Below are positions 11,801 through 21,595 of a stretch of 64,000 nucleotides of DNA, one piece after another. Source of the DNA: Pteria penguin (lineage: Eukaryota; Mollusca; Bivalvia; Pterioida; Pteriidae). How positions within the stretch are numbered: the first letter of the stretch is position 1; the number at the start of each line of letters is the position of its first letter. The notes under the pieces are model-generated. The model was not told the DNA's origin and ran no database searches. It saw only the letters and a list, made by a program, of their open reading frames with translations. The stretch lies in NCBI GenBank assembly GCA_035048485.1, contig CM068586.1, positions 53,745,667-53,809,666 on the forward strand, given 5' to 3'. The position numbers and the translations under genes are program-made.

Positions 11801-14800
11801 AGAGATGATAGCGTTAAAGCAAGAATGGGGACATTGCGTTGACAAGAGAGGAATAGTTCGTCCGGACCTCGTGCTGAGGTGGTTCAACAAAGGTAATATC
11901 GGTGTACTGTAGGCTTGCGTCTGTTATGATAATGTGTTTTGGCACGCCCCGTAGAGTATTAAGTTTGGTTCCAATTAATCTTACAGGGTTGAATTTCTTT
12001 CATCCTATGCCTTTCATGTGCTGAGAAATTCATGACAGGTGGGACTTGCCAAACAGGAGACAATAACTCCTCCCGGGCATTGGACTCACCTCTGACAGGA
12101 TACGCTTACTATTCCTGGGCACTGGACTCGTATCTGACAGGACAGGCTTATTCCTCCCAGACACCTGTTCTCACTTCTGACGGAAGGCGCTTACTTCTCC
12201 CGGGCACCTGATCTCACCACTGACAAGAGATGCTTACTCTTCCCGGGCACCTGGTCTCACCTCTGGCAGTAGATGCTTATTCCTCCTGGGCACCTGGTCT
12301 CATATCTGAGAGGAGATGCTTATTCCTCCCGAGCATCTGGTCTCACCTCTGACAGGAGATGCTTATTCCTCCTGGGCACCTGGTCTCACCTCTGACAGGA
12401 GATGCTTACTCCTCCCGAGCATCTGGTCTCACCTCTGACAGGAGATGCTTACTCCTCCTGGGCACCTGGTCTCACCTCTGACAGGAGACACTTACTCCTC
12501 CTGGGCACCTGGTCTCACCTCTGACAGGAGACGTTTATTCCTTCTGGGCACCTGGTCTCACCTCTGACAGGAGATGCTTACTCCTCCCGAGCATCTGGTC
12601 TCACCTCTGACAGGAGATGCTTATTCCTCCTGGGCACCTGGTCTCACCTCTGACAGGAGACATTTACTCCTCCTGGGCACCTGGTCTCACCTCTGGCAGG
12701 AGACACTTACTCTTCCCAAGCACCTGGTCTCATATCTGAGAGGAGATGCTTATTCCTCCCGAGCATCTGGTCTCACCTCTGACAGGAGATGCTTATTCCT
12801 CCTGGGCACCTGGTCTCACCTCTGACAGGAGATGCTTACTCTTCCCGAGCATCTGGTCTCACCTCTGACAGGAGATGCTTATTCCTCCTGGGCACCTGGT
12901 CTCACCTCTGACAGGAGACACTTACTCCTCCTGGGCACCTGGTCTCACCTCTGACAGGAGACGTTTATTCCTTCTGGGCACCTGGTCTCACCTCTGACAG
13001 GAGATGCTTACTCCTCCCGAGCATCTGGTCTCACCTCTGACAGGAGATGCTTATTCCTCCTGGGCACCTGGTCTCACCTCTGACAGGAGACATTTACTCC
13101 TCCTGGGCACCTGGTCTCACCTCTGGCAGGAGACACTTACTCTTCCCAAGCACCTGGTCTCATATCTGAGAGGAGATGCTTATTCCTCCCGAGCATCTGG
13201 TCTCACCTCTGACAGGAGATGCTTATTCCTCCTGGGCACCTGGTCTCACCTCTGACAGGAGATGCTTACTCCTCCCGAGCATCTGGTCTCACCTCTGACA
13301 GGAGATGCTTACTCCTCCTGGGCACCTGGTCTCACCTCTGACAGGAGACACTTACTCCTCCTGGGCACCTGGTCTCACCTCTGACAGGAGACGTTTATTC
13401 CTTCTGGGCACCTGGTCTCACCTCTGACAGGAGATGCTTACTCCTCCCGAGCATCTGGTCTCACCTCTGACAGGAGATGCTTATTCCTCCTGGGCACCTG
13501 GTCTCACCTCTGACAGGAGACATTTACTCCTCCTGGGCACCTGGTCTCACCTCTGGCAGGAGACACTTACTCTTCCCAAGCACCTGGTCTCATATCTGAG
13601 AGGAGATGCTTATTCCTCCCGAGCATCTGGTCTCACCTCTGACAGGAGATGCTTATTCCTCCTGGGCACCTGGTCTCACCTCTGACAGGAGATGCTTACT
13701 CTTCCCGAGCATCTGGTCTCACCTCTGACAGGAGATGCTTATTCCTCCTGGGCACCTGGTCTCACCTCTGACAGGAGACACTTACTCCTCCTGGGCACCT
13801 GGTCTCACCTCTGACAGGAGACGTTTATTCCTTCTGGGCACCTGGTCTCACCTCTGACAGGAGATGCTTACTCCTCCCGAGCATCTGGTCTCACCTCTGA
13901 CAGGAGATGCTTATTCCTCCTGGGCACCTGGTCTCACCTCTGACAGGAGACATTTACTCCTCCTGGGCACCTGGTCTCACCTCTGGCAGGAGACACTTAC
14001 TCTTCCCAAGCACCTGGTCTCATATCTGAGAGGAGATGCTTATTCCTCCCGAGCATCTGGTCTCACCTCTGACAGGAGATGCTTATTCCTCCTGGGCACC
14101 TGGTCTCACCTCTGACAGGAGATGCTTACTCCTCCCGAGCATCTGGTCTCACCTCTGACAGGAGATGCTTACTCCTCCTGGGCACCTGGTCTCACCTCTG
14201 ACAGGAGACACTTACTCCTCCTGGGCACCTGGTCTCACCTCTGACAGGAGACGTTTATTCCTTCTGGGCACCTGGTCTCACCTCTGACAGGAGATGCTTA
14301 CTCCTCCCGAGCATCTGGTCTCACCTCTGACAGGAGATGCTTATTCCTCCTGGGCACCTGGTCTCACCTCTGACAGGAGACATTTACTCCTCCTGGGCAC
14401 CTGGTCTCACCTCTGGCAGGAGACACTTACTCTTCCCAAGCACCTGGTCTCATATCTGAGAGGAGATGCTTATTCCTCCCGAGCATCTGGTCTCACCTCT
14501 GACAGGAGATGCTTATTCCTCCTGGGCACCTGGTCTCACCTCTGACAGGAGATGCTTACTCTTCCCGAGCATCTGGTCTCACCTCTTACAGGAGATGCTT
14601 ATTCCTCCTGGGCACCTGGTCTCACCTCTGGCAGGAGACACTCTTCCCAAGCACTTGGTCTCACTTCTGACAGGAGACACTTACTTATCCCGGGCAACTA
14701 CTCTCATATCTGAGAGGAGATGCTTATTCCTCCCGGGCACCTGGTCTCACCTCTGACAGGAGACGCTTATTCCTCCCGGGCACTTGGACTCACCTTGACA

Positions 14801-17800
14801 GGAAAAGATTACTCCTCCAGGACACCTGACTCACCTCTGACAGGAGACACCTGAAGTCACTTCTAATTTCCTTGGTCCCTTTAGTGACTACCGCAGTATT
14901 CTGCATTGAGCTCAGCTACATAATGCTAGTTAATTATGCATTACATTTCCTTATTTATTTCTTCAAATGTGTTTTGTTAATACTTTATGTAATTATTTTC
15001 TTTTTTTTTTCGTTCTTTTTCTCTTTCCTTCCTAAATTTCGTTCTTTCTTTTTATTTACTTATATTTCTTTATTAAAGAAGTAAATCAATCATCTTTATG
15101 TATAACAATAGGTGTAATATTTACTAGAAAACCATGATTAGAAGTAGCATTCTAAATAAAATATTTTTTTCGCTTATAACAATAATTAATGACAGACAAA
15201 GAAACGTACGCTGTCAGTTTCCACACCTGTCTGTATACTTCGCATCCGGCATAAGAGCTTTTCAAATATCAAATGTACTTATACAGATTTAGCCTCAACA
15301 GAAGTGTGATACTCGGTGACAAATTTTGGGGAGCGGATCGGCATATATTGGTAGTGTCCCAAAATATTACTCATATTCCTCTTTTTGGACAATTCGGTTG
15401 AAAACGAATTACACCCCCCTTCCGCCAACGCAACTTTCGGCAAAGGGAGTCAGACCTGCCATTGATATTAGAGTAGTCCAACACTACCATTACATTAATT
15501 ATATTATATACATTGTAAATATACCAAGATCGCAGCCAAAGTCTCGATTAAGGATATTTTGAATTCATTTAGTCCACAGATTAAATATAATATAGCAATA
15601 ATTTCCCTCCTATTTTTAGTGTCTCAATTTAAGGGAAATGTTAATTTAGCTTATTATATATGTCTTCTTCTATTGCTTAGTATGGATGTTCACCCTAATC
15701 CAGGTCCGGATGATTCTGACTCGCTTTCCATTTTCCATGTAAACATACGCAGTCTCCGTAATAAGCTTTCTTACCTTGAAAATCTGGCCTCTGAGTACGA
15801 CATAGTATGTGTTTCGGAAACTCACCTTGACGAAAATTTCAGCACTAATGATCTTGTCCTTGATGGTTTTTATCCTGATCCAATAAGAAAGGATAGAAAC
15901 GTGCACGATGGGGGGCTCCTAATCTATATATCCGACAAACTTCTAGTCAAACGTCAATATCAACTAGAAATAGACGGCCTAGAATCAATATGGCTTGAAG
16001 TCAAATTTCCCAAAGAAATTTTCCTTTTATGCTGTGTTTATCGCCCCCCGAATAGCCCAAATCATTTTTGGGATAACCTGCACATTTCCATTGAAAATGC
16101 CATCTCACATAATAACCGTGTAATTATCATTGGCGACTTAAATGTAGATCTCCTCACCGAAAATAACCACAGACTCCTCGATATTATTGACTCTGCTGAC
16201 CTACAAAATCACATAAATGCCCCTACACGCTTTGATCCTACGCGACACTCATTACTTGACCTAATTTTGACAAGGGAGTGTTCGGTTAATAGCTCTGAGA
16301 TCATTAACGTTGATAGAACAATTTCTGATCATGACGGAATACTATTAGAAATAAAAACTAATAAAAAGTTTAAGCATATATTCACAAGGGAAATATGGGA
16401 CTATAAACATGGAAACGTTGATCTTTTAAATAATGTTATAAATGATACAAACTGGGGGGATATACTTGATACAAACAACGATGTTGATACTGCTTGTGAA
16501 TTATTTACTACAAAATTTTTAGAACTTATGAATTTACATAACCCAAAACGAACAGTTACAATTAGGCCAAAAGACAAACCCTGGTTCAATTCTGAGCTCC
16601 GCAAAGAATTGCGAACTAAGGAAAGATTACGGAAAAAAGCTTTAGAAACCGGCTCGCCAATCTTACTTCAAAAATACAAAAAAACTTCGTAATCTTTTTA
16701 ATAATCATAGTAAAGTGGCAAAACAAAATTATTATGCTGATCTTTACGGAATAATTGATAATTACTGTTCTAATAACAAACAAGATTTTTGGAAACTCGT
16801 ACGTAAAATAACAAAAAACAGTGCTTCTCGATCAATACCCCCTCTTGTAAACGCAGAAAATGGAGATGTAGCAATTGAAGATACAGAAAAGGCTATTCTA
16901 CTTAATAATTATTTTGCAAATATTTCTACACTTGATGACCCCGATGATTTTGTCCCAACCATCCCACTCAGAACAGATAACGCAATTCAATCCATAAATA
17001 TAACTGAAAAAGAGATAGTTGACGCAATCCAATCCTTGAAATTAAATAAAGCTTCAGGACATGATGAAATCAGTCACAATATGCTAAAATCAACAGCTAT
17101 TACAGTAGCGAAGCCTCTTCTCTGTTTGTTTCAAATGTCCCTAAGATTATGTAAGTACCCATCTATGTGGAAACATGCGCGCGTTATACCCATCTATAAA
17201 TAAGGGGACCCCAATCTACCGTCAAACTATCGACCTATCTCTCTTCTCAGTACCGTTGGTAAGCTCTTTGAACGTGTAATTCACAAATACATTTATAATT
17301 TTTTGCTTGATAATAAACTGTTTTACAAGTATCAAAGTGGGTTTTTAGCAAATAACTCTACTGTCTATCAACTTTTAGAAATTTATCATTCCATTTTGAT
17401 GAACATGGAAAATAAAAAAAAATGACATGTTTTATTTTTTGTGACATTTCTAAAGCATTTGATAGAGTTTGGCATAAAGGTCTAATTGAAAAAATGAAAT
17501 CTCATGGCATTAAAGGCGAACTTCTAAATTTTTTTGAAAACTATCTTTGCGACAGGAAACAATCTGTGTTTATAAATAAAGCTTTATCACCCATAAAATC
17601 CATAAACGCTGGCGTACCCCAGGGCTCAGTCCTTGGACCTCTGATGTTTCTAATTTTTGTTAATGACATTTCAGATAACCTTATAAATATATCTAGATTA
17701 TTTGCTGATGATACATCCCTGTCAGCTTCATCAAACAACCCTGCAGAATTAATAAATCTCGAAAATGATTTAAGGGAAATCAGTGAATGGTCAAATGTCT

Positions 17801-20800
17801 GGAAAGTAAATTTTAATCCAGGTAAAACGGAAATTCTTTATTTTGGCAACTGTCCTGATAATTTTGTAATCAATTTTGACAATGTATCAGTGAAACCTGT
17901 CAATAGCCATAAACATCTAGGCATAACGTTCGACAGTAACTTAAAATGGTCAAGTCATATTGAAATAATTTGTAAATCTGCACTTGCCAGAATAAATGTT
18001 TTGAAAAGGTTAAAGTATACTTTAACTAGAAAAACACTAAACAAAATTTATAATTCGTTTATCTTGCCAATTTTGGAATATGGGTGTGAAGTATGGGATG
18101 GATGTTTAAAATCTGATGAAGACAGGCTGGAGAGGGTACAGTTAGAAGCTGCCAGATTGGTTACGGGCTTACCTTTATTTTCATCAAGAGAATCTTTATA
18201 TTTTGAAACCGGATGGGAAAAGCTTTCTGAACGCCGCATACGAAGAAAACTTAATATGTTTCATAAAATATACTATAATAAATCACCTGACTATTTGACC
18301 GACATACTTGACACATATAGAAGACATAACAGATACAACTTACGCATTGATACAGACATTTATCTACTTAACTATAGACTACAGTCGACTCGCAACTCTT
18401 TCTTTCCTTCAGTAATTAATAGCTGGAACAATCTACACCCTGGCATCAGGAACATTCCATCATATGACCAATTTAAAACATGTCTTAAGTCTGAAAGTGA
18501 TTCGTTTTGTTTACCTGATTATCTTCTAAACGGCGAACGAAAACTAAATATCATTCATACAAGATTGCGATCATCCTGTAGTATTTTAAACGCTGACCTC
18601 TATCGCGTTAATCTAATAAACTCCCCTTCCTGTCGATGTGGTATTCCAAATGAAAATTCTTTTCATTTCTTTTTCGAATGCACGTTGTATAATCAACAAA
18701 GAGTTTTACTTTACGTATCACTAGCAAATTTCCTTCCCCTAACTATAGAAACAGTCTTATTTGGAGACTTGACACGTCCAGAGCAGGAAAACGAGCGTCT
18801 CATGAATGCAGTGTACTCGTACATAAAACACTCTAAGAGATTCGACTAAATCTCTCTCTCTTATTTATTTTCTGAATGTTATATGATTATTTATATATGA
18901 AATGTGTTATCAACTTTGCCATCATGTTTGTTTAGCTTTGTATGGAAAGGGCGTTTCATAAGTTTGACAACTTGTGCCCAATTCCAATTTCTCTTATGGA
19001 AATAAAATATGTTTAAACTAAACTAAACTAATTAATTATATTGTCCATGTAATTAGCTTAATTATGTCAAAAAGGGATATTTTTTTCTATTTCAGGTCTC
19101 AAGAACACTTGCGATATATTTCAACACGCAGAAGTATTTAAGAACCTCGATCCGAGAAGAAAACGCGAAGAAGATTTCTTTGAAATGTTTCTGGAAAAAT
19201 CACGTGACGGAACCATGTGGACATACATACGTATGGGCGAGAACAGCAAATCGGCAAAACTGTTCAAAATCAATTTTGTGCCGAGTATACCCCTCCAGGA
19301 AATCCCTAAACAGCTCCGTATGCCTGTTCCGATTCCAAACAGACGACCCTACGTCATGAGTAGAAGTGAATTCACGAGGAACGTTACTAAGGATATTGAC
19401 AACGGAACGGAACTCTTTTATCTTGAAGCCCGCCTTTTTCATTGGACGCTGGCATCCGGTTATCAACAGAGTGTGTCCGTCTCCTGGGGGGTTGGTTCGA
19501 CAAATCTCGAAGACAGAGCATACAAAGAAATCACCATGGTTACGAATAAGGTTTTCTTAGATAACATAATACTTCTGATGGGACAAATAAAAGCTAAACA
19601 CAAAGTAGGCTTGTATCCTATATCGAACCGAGTTATTCTCAACGCCATTTTTCATGCGCATCGGAAACATTTGGGAACTTTCACGAAAGGAGAAGAATGG
19701 TTTATGGGTGTGCTGGATATTTTGCTGTCTCAATTAAAAGCGAACTGTGCACCGGCATTTTTCTTAAACAAGTTGAATTTATTAGAACACTGGAATATGA
19801 AGTCGATGAAAGACGCAACGCGAGAGTTGAAAAGGATCATCCGGGGATTGAAAAGGGACCCGGAGACTCTGTATGAGATAACGGGTTACAGGGAGAAGGT
19901 ACAGTGTGTCGACTGTGAGGTACAGACGAGTGACCTGGAGGAATTTACTATAGAGCAAGGTAGAAACTCAAATCGAGGCACTTCTCTGTTTATATTGTGA
20001 AATGAAAGAGTCCGGTGGCTCGTTTAAAATGGACAGCGATCTGAACAAATAAAATCCCTTTTATTTCGCGTTTTTCTATTTCCTTGGAGATCTTAATATG
20101 AAAAGATATATTCTCAGAAAACAAACATGTATGCATTTAAATTTTATCATCAAAGGTCAAGGGTGGCCTATTATTGGCGTTAATTTAAGAAAAAGTACTC
20201 ATAAATAAAAGTTAATTTATATAGTACCATTTTTACAGAGTCTTTCATATAACAAAAATAAAACTTGTCTTTTTTCACTTTCACATTTTTTCGATATCTT
20301 GGATTAATTTCTTGTAATACCATTGTGGACTCCCCCCTTTTTCTAAAATTCTGAATCCGCCACTGGAATCTTCTTCTTTATGGGTTAAAAGTTCTTTTTG
20401 TGCTTTTTTAAACTCGAAGATCTACTAAACGGGAAGATATCGTTTGTCACGTAAATGCATACAAGCAAATTTAGCACGATTAATTTTCACGAACCGACAT
20501 ACAGATCTGGCAACAATAGAGTTCCGATTGAAGCAACTGTCGACAGTTGATACCTTGATATGATATTTTGATTAATGTGAAACAGTTCGAGTAAAGCAGA
20601 CTTCGATCTATGCGAATTAGGAATACATAATCATGTATAGAAAACAGTATTGGGACTTTAAAAAAAAGCAGTTCGAGCTAGCAGGAAATTTGATTTATCG
20701 GTATTCGGGTAAACTAGACTGCATATATGTATAATATTTTCACTAATAGTTATGTTTATTTTTCAGAAGATAAACCAACAAATATCAAATACAATAGAAT

Positions 20801-21595
20801 TTAGTCAAATTTATAGAGAAATAAGTTTTTGTACTGAATGTAAGAGTCATGTCTCTTAGAGGGGCTTATAGCCTTATCTTGTTGTTATGAATGTATTGCT
20901 GGGTTGTGAATCATTAATATTTCATGCAAGTAGATCGATATCGCTCGCATGTAGGGTGAGTCAACTCTCGTTGAAATCAGTTTCGAGCGACTTAGCCCTT
21001 ATAACGAATATGGCGGTATGTAGCGTGTCGGTGTAAAGGGGGTTAACTGTAACTAATGAAGGCGGTTATTAAGGAGGAATTATGCAAGTCATCATACACA
21101 ATTATACGTACAGTAGTAGTAGTGGTAATCTACTTTAAGTGTATATTTGCAGTTTTGAAATATTTTTGTGTCGGTTGTTTACTTCGAACATTTATGATGG
21201 TTGTGGCTATACAAGCAGGGAATGCTTACCCCGCTTTCCACGAGTTCATGCATGCCTAATGTGGTTTATTGAATGTCACACTAGTTACCTCTACAGTTAA
21301 CATTAAAGTGATGAAGCGTTTAATATTTATATTATCTTCAGAATACACAGACTCGGAGAAGGAGCTGGAAGACGAACAGAGGGATTTCAATGAGGAGGCG
21401 CAGTTCGACAGTGACAACTATATCGCCGACAAGGATTCTCTCAACCGATCCCCCAGCGATACCGACAGCGAGGACGACAGAGAACGGAGTCACGACACAT
21501 TGTCAATTGACAACCACAACCTGCAGTCCATCATCACGGAATCATGGAATGACGAAGACGACGATTTCGATGACGTCAGCAGAGGGCGGAGCTGA
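8794..21595 (+). CDS. Divergent Mab-21-domain (cGAS-like fold) protein, five coding exons, complete
   Basis: Exons 8794-8892, 9563-9793, 11727-11892, 19096-19959 and 21342-21595 join in phase to 1614 nt (537 residues). All introns are GT-AG. Residues 1-33 are Ser/Glu/Asp-rich. About 34-250 resemble the nucleotidyltransferase core of Mab-21/cGAS-like/ITPRIP/MiD proteins: DSDVFLCVVPL (D90, D92) fits the first acidic strand, and FKINFVPSIPL fits the 'xDxVPxxPL' strand, with Asn225 where the third catalytic acid is expected. Residues about 290-425 give the Mab-21 helical half (SWGVGSTNLEDRAYKEI, WFMGVLDILLSQL, FFLNKLNLLEHWN). The last 84 residues are very acidic and Ser-rich, possibly CK2 sites. 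The start ATG has G at -3 and +4. The missing acid and absence of an obvious Gly-Ser motif suggest a pseudoenzyme or scaffold. I cannot name the orthologue. Confidence 0.82.
9010..9096. repeat. Inverted repeat (hairpin) in intron 1 of the Mab-21-like gene
   Basis: Arms of about 34 bp (TCTGCCCTTCTCCC ... GATATCGGCGGTTT and its complement, with 3-4 mismatches) flank an 18-bp spacer that itself repeats GATATCGG. It explains the mirrored short ORFs on both strands. Confidence 0.85.
9175..9390 (+). repeat. tRNA-headed SINE in intron 1 of the Mab-21-like gene
   Basis: A-box-like TGGCCTAGTGG at 9185-9195 and B box GGGTTCGATTCCC at 9228-9240, then the shared core (CTGTCTTTCGGCTGAGATAG, GTGTCACGGTCGGCGTGGCA, AAAGATCCCTCACTGC). 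The 3' tail module is truncated. Confidence 0.85.
9563..9793 (+). CDS. Mab-21-like gene, exon 2
   Basis: Acceptor TTTCCTTTCAG|TCC and donor TTCACG|GTAAGT, 77 codons, phase 0 at both ends. Encodes a basic helix followed by the putative NTase strand with D90 and D92. Confidence 0.85.
9783..10260 (+). repeat. Minisatellite built from the exon 2 splice donor
   Basis: Units alternate between GTTCCTTCACGGTAAGTTAA..TACATGTAC (29 bp) and GTTCCTTTACGGTAAGCTGATGC-type (23 bp), giving a 52-bp dimer. The first unit overlaps the true end of exon 2, so the junction itself (TTCACG|GTAAG) was amplified; eleven ACGGTAAG or ACAGTAAG sites can be counted from 9791 to about 10060, then the array decays. Confidence 0.92.
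10886..10955. repeat. Short foldback element (33-bp arms, 4-nt loop)
   Basis: CTAATTTCTATTGAAACGGC ... CATACTT pairs with AAGTATG ... TTTCAATAGAAATTAG around the loop CAAC, with only two to three mismatches. GGTGTGGTC occurs as a direct repeat at 10878-10886 and 10955-10963, as a target duplication would. Confidence 0.9.
11040..11292 (-). repeat. tRNA-headed SINE, second family
   Basis: On the minus strand the head reads TAGCTTAATGGGTAACGTG (A box) and GAGTTCGAAAC (B box), followed by a body unrelated to the other SINEs (CTCGGTGCTCCAGGAAGGGC) and a 3' end TTACGTGACGTAAAACCAC. The TGACGTAAAAC end resembles the 3' end of the first SINE family, which suggests mobilisation by the same LINE machinery. 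Confidence 0.75.
11727..11892 (+). CDS. Mab-21-like gene, exon 3
   Basis: Acceptor CCTCTTCTGCAG|TTC, donor AACAAAG|GTAATA. Starts in phase 0 and leaves one base, completed as Gly by exon 4. Encodes PPHRMYLSLNESIPRGEM and VRPDLVLRWFNK, the latter like the 'sPxkVlxWF' helix of Mab-21-fold proteins. Confidence 0.82.
12036..14860. repeat. 43-bp minisatellite with 430-bp and 860-bp higher-order repeats
   Basis: The unit is ACAGGAGATGCTTACTCCTC plus CCGAGCATCTGGTCTCACCTCTG. Outer units (12036-12400 and 14600-14860) are diverged; the centre is almost perfectly periodic at 430 bp (ten units; the same 83-codon frame recurs at 12574, 13004, 13434, 13864 and 14294). Alternate 430-bp blocks carry CTCCTCCCG (12408, 13268, 14128) or CTCTTCCCG (12838, 13698, 14558), so the true period is 860 bp. 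Because 43 is not a multiple of 3 these frames are not protein genes. It lies in intron 3 of the Mab-21-like gene. Confidence 0.97.
14861..15300. other. Intron 3 spacer between minisatellite and LINE
   Basis: T-rich sequence with poly-T/TTTC tracts near 15000. No gene seen. The LINE's 5' boundary may lie anywhere in about 15190-15330. Confidence 0.4.
15559..16692 (+). CDS. LINE ORF2 5' part: hydrophobic leader, 2A-like motif, endonuclease domain
   Basis: Residues 1-42 contain two hydrophobic stretches (IAIISLLFLVSQF and LAYYICLLLLLSM). Residues 43-50 are DVHPNPGP, a variant of the 2A consensus D(V/I)ExNPGP that causes ribosome skipping between the last Gly and Pro. The apurinic/endonuclease fold follows: FHVNIRSLRNK, VSETHLDEN, CCVYRPPNS, GDLNVDLL (about 16132) and SDHDGILLE (16324). 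The frame ends at 16692 because of one extra A in the run at about 16678-16684. Confidence 0.9.
   Translation: MNSFSPQIKYNIAIISLLFLVSQFKGNVNLAYYICLLLLLSMDVHPNPGPDDSDSLSIFHVNIRSLRNKLSYLENLASEYDIVCVSETHLDENFSTNDLVLDGFYPDPIRKDRNVHDGGLLIYISDKLLVKRQYQLEIDGLESIWLEVKFPKEIFLLCCVYRPPNSPNHFWDNLHISIENAISHNNRVIIIGDLNVDLLTENNHRLLDIIDSADLQNHINAPTRFDPTRHSLLDLILTRECSVNSSEIINVDRTISDHDGILLEIKTNKKFKHIFTREIWDYKHGNVDLLNNVINDTNWGDILDTNNDVDTACELFTTKFLELMNLHNPKRTVTIRPKDKPWFNSELRKELRTKERLRKKALETGSPILLQKYKKTS
16693..17421 (+). pseudogene. LINE ORF2 middle part, broken by a stop and a homopolymer indel
   Basis: Reading resumes one frame over (LFNNHSKVAKQNYYADLYG), with the N-terminal RT region KASGHDEISHNML and WKHARVIPIYK. 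An in-frame TAA at 17201-17203 stands where Lys is expected. The same frame continues after it (GDPNLPSNYRPISLL, KLFERVI, QSGFLANNST) until an A run at 17413-17421 with one A too many shifts the frame again. Confidence 0.85.
17422..18849 (+). CDS. LINE ORF2 3' part: reverse transcriptase and C-terminal Cys-rich domain
   Basis: RT motifs in order: DISKAFDRVWHKGL, INAGVPQGSVLGPLMFLIFV, LFADDTSL with the catalytic Asp pair at 17707-17712, and HLGITFDSNLKW. The thumb-like region (ILPILEYGCEVWDGC) is followed by a C-terminal segment with SCRCG and FHFFFEC, a zinc-binding-like motif common in CR1/Jockey-group elements. Open to a stop at 18847. Confidence 0.93.
   Translation: MTCFIFCDISKAFDRVWHKGLIEKMKSHGIKGELLNFFENYLCDRKQSVFINKALSPIKSINAGVPQGSVLGPLMFLIFVNDISDNLINISRLFADDTSLSASSNNPAELINLENDLREISEWSNVWKVNFNPGKTEILYFGNCPDNFVINFDNVSVKPVNSHKHLGITFDSNLKWSSHIEIICKSALARINVLKRLKYTLTRKTLNKIYNSFILPILEYGCEVWDGCLKSDEDRLERVQLEAARLVTGLPLFSSRESLYFETGWEKLSERRIRRKLNMFHKIYYNKSPDYLTDILDTYRRHNRYNLRIDTDIYLLNYRLQSTRNSFFPSVINSWNNLHPGIRNIPSYDQFKTCLKSESDSFCLPDYLLNGERKLNIIHTRLRSSCSILNADLYRVNLINSPSCRCGIPNENSFHFFFECTLYNQQRVLLYVSLANFLPLTIETVLFGDLTRPEQENERLMNAVYSYIKHSKRFD
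19096..19959 (+). CDS. Mab-21-like gene, exon 4 (largest)
   Basis: Acceptor TTTCTATTTCAG|GTCTC (2 bases completing a Gly codon), donor GAGCAAG|GTAGAA leaving one base. Encodes residues 166-453: the rest of the NTase core with Asn225 in the third acidic position, and the Mab-21 helical domain. Confidence 0.87.
19960..21341. other. Intron 4 of the Mab-21-like gene
   Basis: No gene seen. A GGCGGATTC-type dispersed repeat end lies near 20330-20370, and a GATCGATATCGCTCGCATG stretch near 20935. Confidence 0.5.
21342..21595 (+). CDS. Mab-21-like gene, exon 5 (acidic C-terminus)
   Basis: Acceptor ATTATCTTCAG|AATACACAG, stop TGA at 21593-21595. Encodes 84 residues rich in Asp, Glu and Ser (TDSEKELEDEQRDF, SPSDTDSEDDRERS, WNDEDDDFDD), likely a disordered and phosphorylated tail. 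Confidence 0.85.

Larger units (their letters stand above)
15300..19032 (+). mobile_element. CR1/Jockey-group non-LTR retrotransposon (LINE), near full length, in intron 3
   Basis: Single polyprotein-type ORF2 (15559-18849) with apurinic-type endonuclease then reverse transcriptase, interrupted by three lesions. The 3' UTR (18850-19010) ends in a short (AAACT)n tail, TTTAAACTAAACTAAACTAA, as in CR1-like elements. It is inserted in the same direction as the host gene; no target duplication is evident. No gag-like ORF1 is seen upstream. Confidence 0.92.

Noticed and set aside
12574..14756. Five identical 83-codon ORFs and one of 96 codons
   Set aside because: They are frames through a 43-bp tandem repeat; period not a multiple of 3, no splice context, no protein family.
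12036..14860. CRISPR-like regular array
   Set aside because: Direct tandem units with no spacers, in a eukaryotic intron.
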